From: Bacteroides muris (ex Afrizal et al. 2022)
GTDB taxonomy: Bacteria; Bacteroidota; Bacteroidia; Bacteroidales; Bacteroidaceae
Assembly (NCBI RefSeq): GCF_004793475.1
Contig: NZ_SRYZ01000023.1
Span: 1 to 60,757, forward strand
DNA: 60,757 nt
Direction: 5' to 3'
Position numbers and translations under genes: made by a program. Under the pieces are notes generated by a model. That model worked only from the letters and a program-made list of their open reading frames with translations, was not told the DNA's origin and did not search any database. Position 1 is the first letter of the stretch. Each line of letters opens with the position of its first letter. Of the stretch, positions 1-8,100 are shown piece by piece.

Positions 1-52
1 AACTATATTTCAATAATTTCAAAGAACTTTTTCAGATTTTAATGGGACAGTA
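1..52. mobile_element. Possible insertion-sequence end that truncates the primase gene
   Basis: The primase reading frame stops conforming to its family right here. On the minus strand the sequence changes to an AT-rich stretch entered through ACTGTCCC. An abrupt loss of coding homology followed by AT-rich DNA is what an insertion-sequence terminus looks like. No second terminus or target duplication is visible, so a simple nonsense or frameshift decay is equally possible. Confidence 0.25.
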
Positions 53-686
53 GTGGCAACATTAGATAAGAGAGGAAATCCACAAACCCCTCAAAAACGC
101 AGACGTGTCTTTGGATGACATCCCTGTTGTACCTGATGACGGATATGTCCTTGCCTTTGATACATCCTTTATAATAAGGATTGCGGACTTCGTAACCGCC
201 CTTGATGTTCTCAAAGGCTATGGCAAAATAGTGCCGTTTGCGCAGTTCATAGTGTATCTCCTTACAATAGGTTCTGCCGACTTCTTCACTTATGCCCCTT
301 GAACGCAGATAAGAGAGTAGGGCGTAGTGGTTCAAATCCACCACTTCCACATTCTCCATCTCATCCTCTACAGGGCAGGGTCGGACGGTTCGGCTCTGTA
401 ACTGTTGTCCCGGCACACCAATGGCATTCTCGCTGATACGCAGCAGTACCGTACTTACATTGCTTGTTTTATAGAGGTATTTCCCAAGTTCTATGATGTC
501 CCCACCGGCAGAAAGTCCAAAGTCGTACCATTCGTTGAGATTGTCATTGACTTTGAAAGACGGAGTGCGTTCCTCCCTTAGCGGCGAGAGATACCAATAC
601 TGATAACCCCTGACATTGACAGGGTGGTGGCCGGTTATCCGCAGATATTCCACAAGCCGTATCTGTTTTGCTTCGTTGATATTCAT
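39..686 (-). CDS. Primase-like protein of the mobile element, C-terminally truncated
   Basis: The first 80 residues form a degenerate CHC2-type primase zinc-finger region (LREERTPSFKV then WYDFGLSAGGDII) without the zinc cysteines, as is common in Bacteroides element primases. Near the end the first Toprim motif appears (FEGFVDFLSY, with Glu, Gly and Asp), but the protein stops a few residues later. The second Toprim motif with its metal-binding Asp-x-Asp is missing, so at 215 residues it lacks part of the catalytic domain. In NBU1-like elements this gene (prm) lies between the small excision genes and the mobilization gene and takes part in excision or transfer. It is probably non-functional as a primase here. 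Confidence 0.7.
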   Translation of the reverse strand: MNINEAKQIRLVEYLRITGHHPVNVRGYQYWYLSPLREERTPSFKVNDNLNEWYDFGLSAGGDIIELGKYLYKTSNVSTVLLRISENAIGVPGQQLQSRTVRPCPVEDEMENVEVVDLNHYALLSYLRSRGISEEVGRTYCKEIHYELRKRHYFAIAFENIKGGYEVRNPYYKGCIKGKDISVIRYNRDVIQRHVCVFEGFVDFLSYLMLPLLSH

Positions 687-732
687 TTTAGTATGGTTTA
701 CTTATATATACCCACAAACTAAACCATACCGG

Positions 733-1800
733 TTAGAGGTGGAATGAAGGATTATAGGAATAGGTACGGCCGTTTTTTGTAATGGCATGATGTTCCAACA
801 GAAATTTACACAAGTTTACCAGTGTGTTTCTTCCTCGTGAATACCCAATGCTCTCGTATCCTTTTTTTAGAGCATCAAGCAGAGACTGATAGCCATATTC
901 CGCACTTTCTGCGAAGGTTGACTCTAGAGCGGTTCGGTGTTGCTGCTCGGTCATATCCGTATAGGAAGTCAGTCTGTCCATTTTGTTCTTTTTGAATTGG
1001 TGTTCTTTTACCAAGTGCGGGAGGGAGTCTTCTCCGATTTCAAAAGCAAAAGGTGTAAATTCCCGGTCTCTTATGTGCATGGCTCTTACCTCACTGATTT
1101 TCCCATTTTCATTGTTTTTTGATATTTGCAGGATAGTCTCGGCCTTATTGTTCAGTTCTGTTCCGATATGCCCTCTGGTATTGTCATCCCCTTTGTTTAG
1201 ATGTAACACGGTGTGGATGTGCAGCTCGTAATAACTTGACCATCTCATCAGTTCGTTGATAATGTCAAGAGATTCACTGGGACTGTTTATGTCATGGATC
1301 AGATCACGGATGCCGTCAATGATTACGAGTCCGATGTGTTGTTCTTCGTGGAGTGCCCATCGTATAATGTCTCTCCTTTGGTCGGGAGTGTATTCTCGCA
1401 GAACCAAAAACTGGATATTGTCGTTTTCTTGGTCGGTAGGAAGTCCGGCCAGTTTTAGGATTCGATGAAGCACTTTGTGGCAATGGCACTTGCTTTGTTC
1501 TGTGTCGATGTATAGGATTCTATTCTTGCAAGCCGGCAAATCGGCTTTGTACTTTAGAATCTCCTTTCCGGAAAGAGCCGATGCGACAATGGCACTGACA
1601 TTGAATGTCTTTTTGCTTTTGGGTTTACCGGTGGAAGCACTGAAATTTCCTATCGTGGCAACGGTAACACCGTCTATTTGTACGATTTCCTGTGGAAACT
1701 CATACTTTTCGGTAACACTCAGCCGGATATATTTCAGCAAAGACTTGTATTTTGATTCGTCTATCCGGTAATTATTGGGTTGCATCATATCTGTTTGCAT
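733..1800 (-). CDS. RepA-like AAA/RecA-fold ATPase of the mobile element
   Basis: This 355-residue protein has a Walker A-like segment (SASTGKPKSKKTFNVS, about residues 54-69) and a Walker B strand (IGLVIIDGIRDLI, around residue 155) ending in Asp, followed by a KGDDNTRGHIG segment. This is the pattern of RecA-fold helicase/ATPases of the RepA group found between small excisionase-like genes and primase in Bacteroides elements. It probably unwinds or remodels element DNA with the adjacent primase. Its start codon shares one base with the stop of the upstream HTH gene (TAATG), so the two are likely translationally coupled. The C-terminal 80 residues look like a helical DNA-binding tail. Confidence 0.75.
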   Translation of the reverse strand: MQTDMMQPNNYRIDESKYKSLLKYIRLSVTEKYEFPQEIVQIDGVTVATIGNFSASTGKPKSKKTFNVSAIVASALSGKEILKYKADLPACKNRILYIDTEQSKCHCHKVLHRILKLAGLPTDQENDNIQFLVLREYTPDQRRDIIRWALHEEQHIGLVIIDGIRDLIHDINSPSESLDIINELMRWSSYYELHIHTVLHLNKGDDNTRGHIGTELNNKAETILQISKNNENGKISEVRAMHIRDREFTPFAFEIGEDSLPHLVKEHQFKKNKMDRLTSYTDMTEQQHRTALESTFAESAEYGYQSLLDALKKGYESIGYSRGRNTLVNLCKFLLEHHAITKNGRTYSYNPSFHL

Positions 1801-2246
1801 TATTTTCGGCCTCCTTTTGTTGGTTTGTTCTTATTCTTCTGATCCAAGGCATAAGCAATGATATTTGCTTGCCTTTCAATCTCGCTATTGGAGAAGGAAG
1901 GGTTGCGTTTTATCCATTGATTCAGGTCGTCTCTGAGAATGAAGATATTTTTCCCATTGGGTTTATATACGGTAAGCTCTTTTAGCATGGTCAGCTTATA
2001 AACGTACCCTTTGGACACTTGTAGATAAGCTGCCACTTCGTCTATATTGAGAAAATCTTTTGCCGTATAAGCGATTTTCTCCACATTCCCAAGATGGGTT
2101 AGCAATTCGTCCAAAGATCCGAATCGTTTCAGGAAATTTTCAACTCTCAATATTTCTTGCTGGAAGTTTTCCAAGGAATTATCTTCAAGGAGCGATTTCA
2201 GTCCCTCCATGCGAGAGAGTAATAAATCTATTTCTTTTCTGTTCAT
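1800..2246 (-). CDS. Excisionase-type helix-turn-helix protein (second of a tandem pair)
   Basis: The residues near the C-terminus (LNIDEVAAYLQVSKGYVYKL, then KPNGKNIFILRDDLNQWIKR) are a MerR/Xis-like HTH_17 winged helix. A predicted coiled-coil N-terminus of about 60 residues precedes it. I chose the ATG at 2246 because it overlaps the stop of the upstream gene in ATGA fashion; a longer frame from 2315 would run through the neighbour. The family includes excisionases and small regulators. In NBU1-type elements the equivalent small genes between integrase and primase are needed for excision. Confidence 0.75.
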   Translation of the reverse strand: MNRKEIDLLLSRMEGLKSLLEDNSLENFQQEILRVENFLKRFGSLDELLTHLGNVEKIAYTAKDFLNIDEVAAYLQVSKGYVYKLTMLKELTVYKPNGKNIFILRDDLNQWIKRNPSFSNSEIERQANIIAYALDQKNKNKPTKGGRK

Positions 2247-2638
2247 ATTTTTTCTCCTGTTATAGTGGCTGGTTGTCCGACTGTTTGTACTTGATTTCTC
2301 ATTGCCCATTCGCAAAGTTCTTTTCGATTGAAATACACCAATTTGCCGTTGGGCTTGTAATGCGGTATTTGTTTGAGTGAAGTGAGCTTGTAGATATAGC
2401 TTTCGGACAAACCGAGATAAGCGGAGGCTTCAGCGGTAGTCAGCACCTCTTTGACAGCCCAAATACGTTCTTTCAACTGTATGATGTAATTCTCGATGGT
2501 TTGGATTTTATCCACTTCGTTAATCTTTTGTTCCAACGTCTGGAGCCGTTCAAAGGGTTTCTCCGATGCCATCATGGAAATCATGTTCTCCATCTTGGAG
2601 AGCATCTTGTTTTCATTTGCCGTTCTTCGATGTCTCAT
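2243..2638 (-). CDS. Excisionase-type helix-turn-helix protein (first of a tandem pair)
   Basis: 131 residues with the same layout as its downstream neighbour: a coiled-coil-like N-terminus (about residues 10-60) and a C-terminal HTH_17 domain (LTTAEASAYLGLSESYIYKL, then KPNGKLVYFNRKELCEWAM). The two proteins align through the HTH and the KPNGK hairpin, so they are diverged paralogues, probably from a tandem duplication. It is the first gene of a leftward unit whose likely promoter lies at 2703-2710. Role by family: recombination directionality factor or repressor of the element. Confidence 0.75.
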   Translation of the reverse strand: MRHRRTANENKMLSKMENMISMMASEKPFERLQTLEQKINEVDKIQTIENYIIQLKERIWAVKEVLTTAEASAYLGLSESYIYKLTSLKQIPHYKPNGKLVYFNRKELCEWAMRNQVQTVGQPATITGEKI

Positions 2639-2672
2639 TGATTGATGTTGTTAAATTTGACAATAGGAGGTA

Positions 2673-2710
2673 TGCCCTCCGTGGGTAATCGATTACGGAG
2701 GGCAAAGGTA
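2673..2710 (-). promoter_or_regulatory. Promoter with overlapping inverted repeat for the HTH-ATPase-primase unit
   Basis: On the minus strand TACCTTTG (2703-2710) matches the Bacteroides -7 consensus TAnnTTTG. Immediately downstream lies a perfect inverted repeat (TGCCCTCCGT at 2673-2682 and its complement at 2695-2704) with a 12-base loop, so it covers the expected transcription start. A palindrome at that place suits an operator bound by one of the HTH proteins, or a 5' hairpin in the mRNA. Confidence 0.5.
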
Positions 2711-2732
2711 GATAAGTGTATTTGCTTGATTA

Positions 2733-2780
2733 TGTTGAGATTATTGAGTATCAACACAACTCTCAATACGGTTCTCAACA
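2733..2780. repeat. Nested inverted repeat upstream of the HTH operon
   Basis: TGTTGAGA (2733-2740) is complementary to TCTCAACA (2773-2780). Inside it TATTGAG (2742-2748) is complementary to CTCAATA (2762-2768). Four related half-sites thus lie symmetrically about position 2756. This could be a binding site for the small HTH proteins, for integrase/excisionase, or part of a transfer origin. No function can be assigned from sequence alone. Confidence 0.6.
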
Positions 2781-2796
2781 AACCGTCATTCCTTTG

Positions 2797-3585
2797 TTAC
2801 ACTTCTCTGCTTTTGATTAGAATGATGTACTTGTCTATGATTGCCAGAAACTGCTTATCTATGGCGTTGGGAGTGGTGTCTTTTATGCGATTGAGGGTGG
2901 ACGACATATCGTGCTGGGTCAGGTGTTTCTTTCCTGAAGAACTGATGATAAGTCGTTTCCTGGCAATTACGGACTGCCAATTATAGCTTATCACATCGTG
3001 TGAAGCCAGTTTATCCAACAATAAAACCAATTTGCTGTTGTTTCTTGAAGTCACAGTCTGCAATGTGTCTGCCGCATAACAAATGGCAACATTGTCTGCA
3101 TCCAAAACTTCCTTAAACAAACAGACCTCATTGGCAAGCCGCACAATGAGGTCCAGAGTATGTCTGTCAAGTAAAGGTTTGAAGTTGGTATTCTGATTGG
3201 TCTGAATAGGATTCCCCGGACTGCTGTTGTCGGACTCGGTAGCGGATTCCGACAGGTCAATGGCGTAAAATTCGTTCAGAAGTTTTATGATCCCATTTTC
3301 GTCCAATAGGTCATGGTCGAAATGTTTGCGAATCAAAATTTCATGCTTTCTCAGAAGCTCTATTACCGTGTGGTAATTCTTTAGATGTTCATTCTTGCTC
3401 CAGGCATCATTCGCATCGTGAAACCGATGTGAATGGGTAAAGTCAAGCACGTATCGCCTGTAACTTTTTTGCCGTGTGGTGACTTCGTCTTTGTAAGACT
3501 TATGGGCTTGCTCAACCAACCGGAATAGCCCTTCTTTACCGGTCTGCGCAGGAGTCCATTGGAAACCTCGCATCGCTCTTTTCAA
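2797..3585 (-). CDS. Protein of unknown function in the mobile element
   Basis: A 262-residue hydrophilic protein without signal peptide or membrane segments; I do not recognise a domain. The N-terminal half is rich in His, Arg and Lys (for example HKSYKDEVTTRQKSYRRYV) and the C-terminus is mainly helical with a Lys/Arg-rich segment (VIARKRLIISSSGKKHL). It sits between the integrase-side gene and the HTH pair, at the place where other Bacteroides elements carry element-specific accessory proteins. A role in recombination or regulation is only inferred from position. The 45-base gap to its upstream neighbour suggests co-transcription. Confidence 0.6.
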   Translation of the reverse strand: MKRAMRGFQWTPAQTGKEGLFRLVEQAHKSYKDEVTTRQKSYRRYVLDFTHSHRFHDANDAWSKNEHLKNYHTVIELLRKHEILIRKHFDHDLLDENGIIKLLNEFYAIDLSESATESDNSSPGNPIQTNQNTNFKPLLDRHTLDLIVRLANEVCLFKEVLDADNVAICYAADTLQTVTSRNNSKLVLLLDKLASHDVISYNWQSVIARKRLIISSSGKKHLTQHDMSSTLNRIKDTTPNAIDKQFLAIIDKYIILIKSREV

Positions 3586-3630
3586 AAAGAGAGAGGTGCA
3601 AAGATAATTTCTTTGACATAAAACATTATT

Positions 3631-5139
3631 TTAAGTATTGTTGTTTGCCACCTTTGCGTTGATGGCATTTTTGTTTTGAGTGCTAAGATAGTTATCTGCA
3701 ATGGTTTTAAGTTGAATGTCGTATGTGTCCATCAATCCTTTTTTTACTATAAAACGAAAATTACTATCCATACTTTCTCTGTTAGGTACTTTATCATTTT
3801 GCAAGCGGAAGCAGTTTACACATTTTACCCATACATCATAGGGATTGTGTTGCTTAAAGGCCAAATGTACAAAATACATAAGTGAAGTCTGTGTTTTCAT
3901 CCATACTATAGGATGTTCAAATACCGTTTCGTCGAAAATACCTTTGAATGCGGTAAATGTGGTGTCGGAGGAGATATATCCACCGTCAAGTAGGGCGGAG
4001 AACATTAAATGTATCTCATCTTCGCTATTCGGACTGTAAAATACAACTTTGCTCGTATGAATGAGCCGTTCATCAGAAGTTTCTTCATTGAACGTATTTT
4101 CAATGTGGTTGAACTTATCACAGATAGTCTTTAATTTAACATCATACCTATCCAACCATCCGGCTCGCTTAATCCAACTGTAACCTGATACAAAACAAGC
4201 TTTGTGCGGAGTGTGTCCGTTTATGCTGAAACAACATTCTCCTTTTATCCACAAGTCCTTCTTGTTGAATTTGTAAAATGCCTGATAGACGAAAAAGGAC
4301 AACTGCCGTTGCGTTTTGATCCATTCTACCGGCTTGCGGAATGTCTTTTTATTGAAAATGCCGACAAATGTTTTCAAGCCAGTGTCAGGTGCGATGTATC
4401 CGTATTTCACTAAATCTCGATACAACACTGCTATATCTTCTTCACTCTGTGGTGTGTAGAATGTCTCTGTCTGATGCGTTGGCTCAAATTCAGTAAAGTC
4501 AACTTCCGGGTAGAGGGCTTTGGTCGTTTCGTAAAGTCCCGTATTGTATCTCGGAACACGCCAAGTGCTGAATCGCTTTCCATATTCCCTTTTCCATTGC
4601 TTTTCAAAAAGGATGTAGGTGCTGGGAAGTTTGCAGATGGTAGATACAGCATAGGCTATCACTTTCAGTTGCAGCGGTTTCGTTTGCGGCATCGGCTGAT
4701 AGTGTTCATCCAAGAGACCTGCGCGTATGGCTCTTTGTAATAATGTAGCCACCTGTTCATTGGCTAAAGGCTCAATCAAATCTTTATATTCGCCTTTCAC
4801 CTCCTCTTCTTGCCTTTTGCAAAGTGACAGCAACGCTTGCATATTGTTCGCATAACAGTCAATTACCTTGACGTATGCAGAATCAATTTCCAGCCTATGA
4901 CTTTGTACATAGTTTACGACAGGAACGGTAAATTCGTTATTTGTTATAAGGTTTGCCAAAAGAGGAGAGGGGGCTTGTTCCATATATAGACAAATCTCTT
5001 TCGCCCATTTTCCGATATTCATCCACGAAGAGTCAAGTGCTTCAAATTCTATTTCATCATCCAGATCCAGCTGGCTTTTCATTTCGCCTACGATTCGGGT
5101 AATCTTCGTTATCTTTATAACAGTTTCTTGTCTTGTCAT
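3631..5139 (-). CDS. Protein of unknown function with internally repeated domains, next to the integrase
   Basis: 502 residues, soluble, no known motif. Residues about 221-345 and 361-485 are two clear copies of one domain. Shared landmarks are FYTPQSEEDI/FYSPNSEDEI, a GYI-D-T segment, VEWIKTQ/IVWMKTQ, a helix with FFVYQAF/YFVHLAF, an exposed-Cys strand, and YDVKLKTI/YDIQLKTI at the end. Residues about 126-215 look like a third, more diverged copy (LLQRAIRAGLLDEHYQP, then QLKVIAYAVSTIC). It is separated from the integrase by 11 bases and so is co-expressed with it. A DNA-binding or host-interaction role is possible but not shown. Confidence 0.65.
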   Translation of the reverse strand: MTRQETVIKITKITRIVGEMKSQLDLDDEIEFEALDSSWMNIGKWAKEICLYMEQAPSPLLANLITNNEFTVPVVNYVQSHRLEIDSAYVKVIDCYANNMQALLSLCKRQEEEVKGEYKDLIEPLANEQVATLLQRAIRAGLLDEHYQPMPQTKPLQLKVIAYAVSTICKLPSTYILFEKQWKREYGKRFSTWRVPRYNTGLYETTKALYPEVDFTEFEPTHQTETFYTPQSEEDIAVLYRDLVKYGYIAPDTGLKTFVGIFNKKTFRKPVEWIKTQRQLSFFVYQAFYKFNKKDLWIKGECCFSINGHTPHKACFVSGYSWIKRAGWLDRYDVKLKTICDKFNHIENTFNEETSDERLIHTSKVVFYSPNSEDEIHLMFSALLDGGYISSDTTFTAFKGIFDETVFEHPIVWMKTQTSLMYFVHLAFKQHNPYDVWVKCVNCFRLQNDKVPNRESMDSNFRFIVKKGLMDTYDIQLKTIADNYLSTQNKNAINAKVANNNT

Positions 5140-5150
5140 AAGCGCAGGAT

Positions 5151-6311
5151 TTATTCAATGTCAGGAATCAACGATACAGCATTCTGCTTGTTTTTGTCAA
5201 GTACCTTTGCATAAATTTGTGTGGTCGCCAGTTCTTTATGCCCTAATAGTTTTGATACAGTATAGATGTCCGCTCCCAAGTCAAGCATAAGCACAGCGAA
5301 GGTATGTCTCCCGCAGTGGAAGGTTAGATTCTTATTGAGATTGGCAGCCATGCTCCAACGCTGTAATTCCAATGAAGTCCAAGCTCCGTATGTAAATCCT
5401 GTAAATACGGGATCTTCCGGGTTGCCTCTTTCACCGAGGTATTTTTCAGCCTGTGAGGAAATGTCAAGATACTCTTGTCCACCAGTCTTCTTTTGTTTGA
5501 AGACGATTCTCGTGTAATCTCCAAATTTTTGAACCTCGCTCCATGTGAGTTTCTGAATATCGCTTTTACGAAGTCCGGTCAGGCATGAAAAGAGGAAAGC
5601 TCTTTTTAGAATAGGATAGCGGCAAGGAGTAGCAGCCAACTGTTTTACCTCTTCCAAGGTCAGATAGTCACGCTTTACTTCTGCGGCTTTGAATCCCTCG
5701 ATTCCACGCAAAGGATTTACAGGTATGATTCTTTCATCGTAAGCCTGGTTGATACAGGCGCGGAGCTTGTTGAAATAAGAGACTTTTGAGTTTTGGGACA
5801 AGCCTTGAAACACATCCCTTTCCCTACGTGGACCGGTACGCTTGTGAGTGTCTTTTTCCACATTGTTCAAAAAATCCTTGAAGCCGTTTATAAACTCCGG
5901 AGTAATATCTTTGAATGTGGTTTTCTCATCACAATAGATTTCGAGATAACGCAAGCAGCTTCTCCAGTTACCCCAGTTTCCCTCAGATTCAGGATTCTTG
6001 TGTCTTTCTTTAACCATCTTCCGATAGTATTCCAAAAAGGGAGTATCTTCTTTGAATTGGCGAGTGAAAGAATACTCTCCGTTCTGCATTTCAATGAGGC
6101 GTTTAGATTTTATAGCCTGAGCGGTTGCCAATGTCTGTCTGTTCTGCTCACGCTCCAGTGGAGTAGTGGCATCGATCAGATAAAGTTTCAAATACTCTTT
6201 CTGACGTTTCCCATTTCTGTAGATGTCGAGATACAAGCTCACGTTACCGTTTGCCAACTTCTTTTCCCGTAATTTTACAGGTTCTTTCTGGATTGTTGTT
6301 TTCTTAGTCAT
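5151..6311 (-). CDS. int: Tyrosine-family site-specific integrase
   Basis: 386 residues: an arm-binding N-terminal domain (about 1-85), a SAM-like core-binding domain (about 90-200) and a catalytic domain. The catalytic set is visible: Arg248 (TGLRKSDI), Lys275, His332 and Arg335 (FHCGRHTF), His358 (LLGHKEL) and nucleophile Tyr367 (TQIYAKV). It resembles integrases of Bacteroides mobilizable and conjugative elements. The gene starts 228 bases from the mnmE stop and reads away from it, the usual arrangement when the attachment site is the 3' end of the neighbouring gene. It would cut and rejoin the element at that site. Confidence 0.93.
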   Translation of the reverse strand: MTKKTTIQKEPVKLREKKLANGNVSLYLDIYRNGKRQKEYLKLYLIDATTPLEREQNRQTLATAQAIKSKRLIEMQNGEYSFTRQFKEDTPFLEYYRKMVKERHKNPESEGNWGNWRSCLRYLEIYCDEKTTFKDITPEFINGFKDFLNNVEKDTHKRTGPRRERDVFQGLSQNSKVSYFNKLRACINQAYDERIIPVNPLRGIEGFKAAEVKRDYLTLEEVKQLAATPCRYPILKRAFLFSCLTGLRKSDIQKLTWSEVQKFGDYTRIVFKQKKTGGQEYLDISSQAEKYLGERGNPEDPVFTGFTYGAWTSLELQRWSMAANLNKNLTFHCGRHTFAVLMLDLGADIYTVSKLLGHKELATTQIYAKVLDKNKQNAVSLIPDIE

Positions 6312-6539
6312 AGCCTGTTCCTATTTTAATGAGAGATGTGATTCATTGTCTTCGGGGGGACAGATTTTTGTCCCTCGCATCCCTTTCGGGGGACAATCTG
6401 GGGACAAAATTACGAAAAAAATATGAAAACAGGCAGAAAGTATGGAGAAAAAGAGAAAATACAAATTCTCATAAAATCATTGATTTTTCGCACTTTACGG
6501 ATTTATATTTTCTCTTTTTATGCTTTTCTTTTCTTTGTA
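6312..6539. promoter_or_regulatory. Probable element attachment region with repeated GGGGACA arm-type sites
   Basis: Between the integrase start and the mnmE stop there is no gene. GGGGACA occurs at 6356-6362, 6389-6395 and 6400-6406, spaced by 33 and 11 bases, and an inverted TGTCCC lies at 6369-6374. Repeats in helical phase beside an integrase gene are typical of arm-type integrase sites. The AT-rich stretch 6410-6539 then leads into the last codons of mnmE, the presumed core site. Confidence 0.5.
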
Positions 6540-7934
6540 TCACTTGCCGATGCAAAAATGTTCGAAAATATTTCCAAGTACCATATCGTTCGTGACTTCC
6601 CCTGCAATATCGCTTAGATGGAAAACACATTCACGGATATCTTGTGAAACAAAATCTCCGGATAGATTTTCTGCTAACCCTTGTTGGACTCGGTGGATGG
6701 CCTTCAGGGCATGGGTCAAAGCCTCGTAATGGCGGATATTCGTGACAATGACATCATTTTGGGTAACTGTGGGCAGGTTAGCGGCAGAGATTAGCATTTG
6801 CTGGAGTTTGTCGAGGTTGGTACGCCCTTTGGCAGAGATGGCGATGCATTGCACATTAGTAGTGGTCACGGTAAAACCTGAGTTGGGGATGGTTGAGGCA
6901 TCCTGAACTAAATCAGATTTGTTGAATACGAGAATGAGCTGTTTTCCTGCACAACGGGGAAGTATCTGGTTAGATAGTTGTGGTATCCGCGAGACGGCAT
7001 TTGTGGCATCGACTATCCAGAGTACGATTTCCGCCTGCTCCAGTTTCTGGAAGGTTCGTTCAATTCCTAAGTTCTCAATGGTGTCATTTGTTTCGCGTAT
7101 ACCTGCCGTATCAATAAACCTGAAGGTTATCCCGCCAAGATTGACTGTGTCTTCTATTACATCGCGGGTTGTCCCGTGTATGTCGCTAACAATGGCTCGT
7201 TCCTCGTTTAGTAGTGCATTCAGCAGAGTGGATTTACCTGCGTTCGTTTCACCGATGATGGCTACGGGGACACCGTTTTTGATGGCATTGCCTACACTGA
7301 AGGATTGCACTAGACGGGAAATTACCTGTTCTATGCCATCTGCTAGGAGACATAGCTCGGAGCGGTCTGCAAATTCTAGTTCTTCGTGGTCGCTGAAGTC
7401 CAGCTCCAGTTCAATGAGTGATGTGAAGTGCAACAATTGGTCGCGTAATGAGGCTAGCTCTTTACTGAACCCGCCGCGCATCTGGCTTATGGCGAGGCGG
7501 TGAGTGGCAGCAGAGGTAGAGGCGATGAGGTCGGCTACGGCTTCGGCCTGGCTTAAGTCCATTTTACCGCTTAAGAAGGATCGTTGCGTGTATTCACCGG
7601 GAGCGGCTAGGCGGCAACCGTTACCGATGAGCAGTTGCAACACCTTCTGAAGAATATAGCTTGAACCGTGGCACATGATTTCTGTGCTATCCTCGCCCGT
7701 GTACGAGTGGGGGGCGCGGAATAAACTGACAAGCACTTCGTCTATGATGTTTTCTTCTTCATGGATATAGCCAAAGGTAAGAGTGTATGGCTTGGTATCC
7801 TTCAACTTCTTCCCCTCTCGGGCAGGGGTAAATATGCGGGATGTTATCTCTATGGCATCTGGTCCGGAGACGCGGATACATCCTATGGCTCCCCCTTGAG
7901 CGGTGGCTATGGCACAAATGGTATCTTGGTTCAT
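6540..7934 (-). CDS. mnmE: tRNA uridine-5-carboxymethylaminomethyl modification GTPase MnmE
   Basis: 464 residues, normal length for MnmE (TrmE/ThdF). The N-terminal folate-binding domain (about 1-120) is followed by helices and an inserted G domain with GETNAGKSTLLNALL (P-loop), GTTRD (switch I) and DTAGI (G3), NKSD (G4). The protein ends in FCIGK, the conserved C-terminus with the catalytic Cys. With MnmG it modifies the wobble uridine of several tRNAs. The C-terminal codons are intact although the mobile element begins directly behind them, so integration restores the reading frame, as SGI1 does at the same gene in Salmonella. Confidence 0.96.
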   Translation of the reverse strand: MNQDTICAIATAQGGAIGCIRVSGPDAIEITSRIFTPAREGKKLKDTKPYTLTFGYIHEEENIIDEVLVSLFRAPHSYTGEDSTEIMCHGSSYILQKVLQLLIGNGCRLAAPGEYTQRSFLSGKMDLSQAEAVADLIASTSAATHRLAISQMRGGFSKELASLRDQLLHFTSLIELELDFSDHEELEFADRSELCLLADGIEQVISRLVQSFSVGNAIKNGVPVAIIGETNAGKSTLLNALLNEERAIVSDIHGTTRDVIEDTVNLGGITFRFIDTAGIRETNDTIENLGIERTFQKLEQAEIVLWIVDATNAVSRIPQLSNQILPRCAGKQLILVFNKSDLVQDASTIPNSGFTVTTTNVQCIAISAKGRTNLDKLQQMLISAANLPTVTQNDVIVTNIRHYEALTHALKAIHRVQQGLAENLSGDFVSQDIRECVFHLSDIAGEVTNDMVLGNIFEHFCIGK

Positions 7935-7957
7935 TTTATTCGGCTTATTTTTTTATG

Positions 7958-7965
7958 CAAATTTA
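7958..7965 (-). promoter_or_regulatory. Candidate promoter of mnmE (-7 element)
   Basis: TAAATTTG on the minus strand fits the Bacteroides -7 consensus TAnnTTTG and lies 24 bases ahead of the start codon. No clear -33 element is seen. Confidence 0.4.
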
Positions 7966-8100
7966 CATATAAATTGCTAGATTTCTACACCGACAGAATA
8001 AAAAGGTCAAGCCTGCCACAAATTATCTGTTACTGATGCCGTGCTTTGTTCACAGTTATTCGTGAATTAGGGGTGTAAAACAAAAAAATATCTCTTGCCA

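Larger units (their letters stand above)
1..6540. mobile_element. One end of an integrative mobilizable element inserted at the 3' end of mnmE
   Basis: All genes from the left edge to about 6311 read leftwards in the order integrase, repeat-domain protein, unknown protein, two small HTH proteins, RepA-like ATPase and primase. This is the gene order known for Bacteroides mobilizable transposons such as NBU1 and Tn4555 (integrase, small excision genes, primase, mobilization). The integrase end touches the last codons of mnmE, which are intact. The mobilization genes and the other junction would lie left of the window. The exact right boundary (within 6312-6560) is inferred, because the second attachment copy is not visible. 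Confidence 0.75.
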
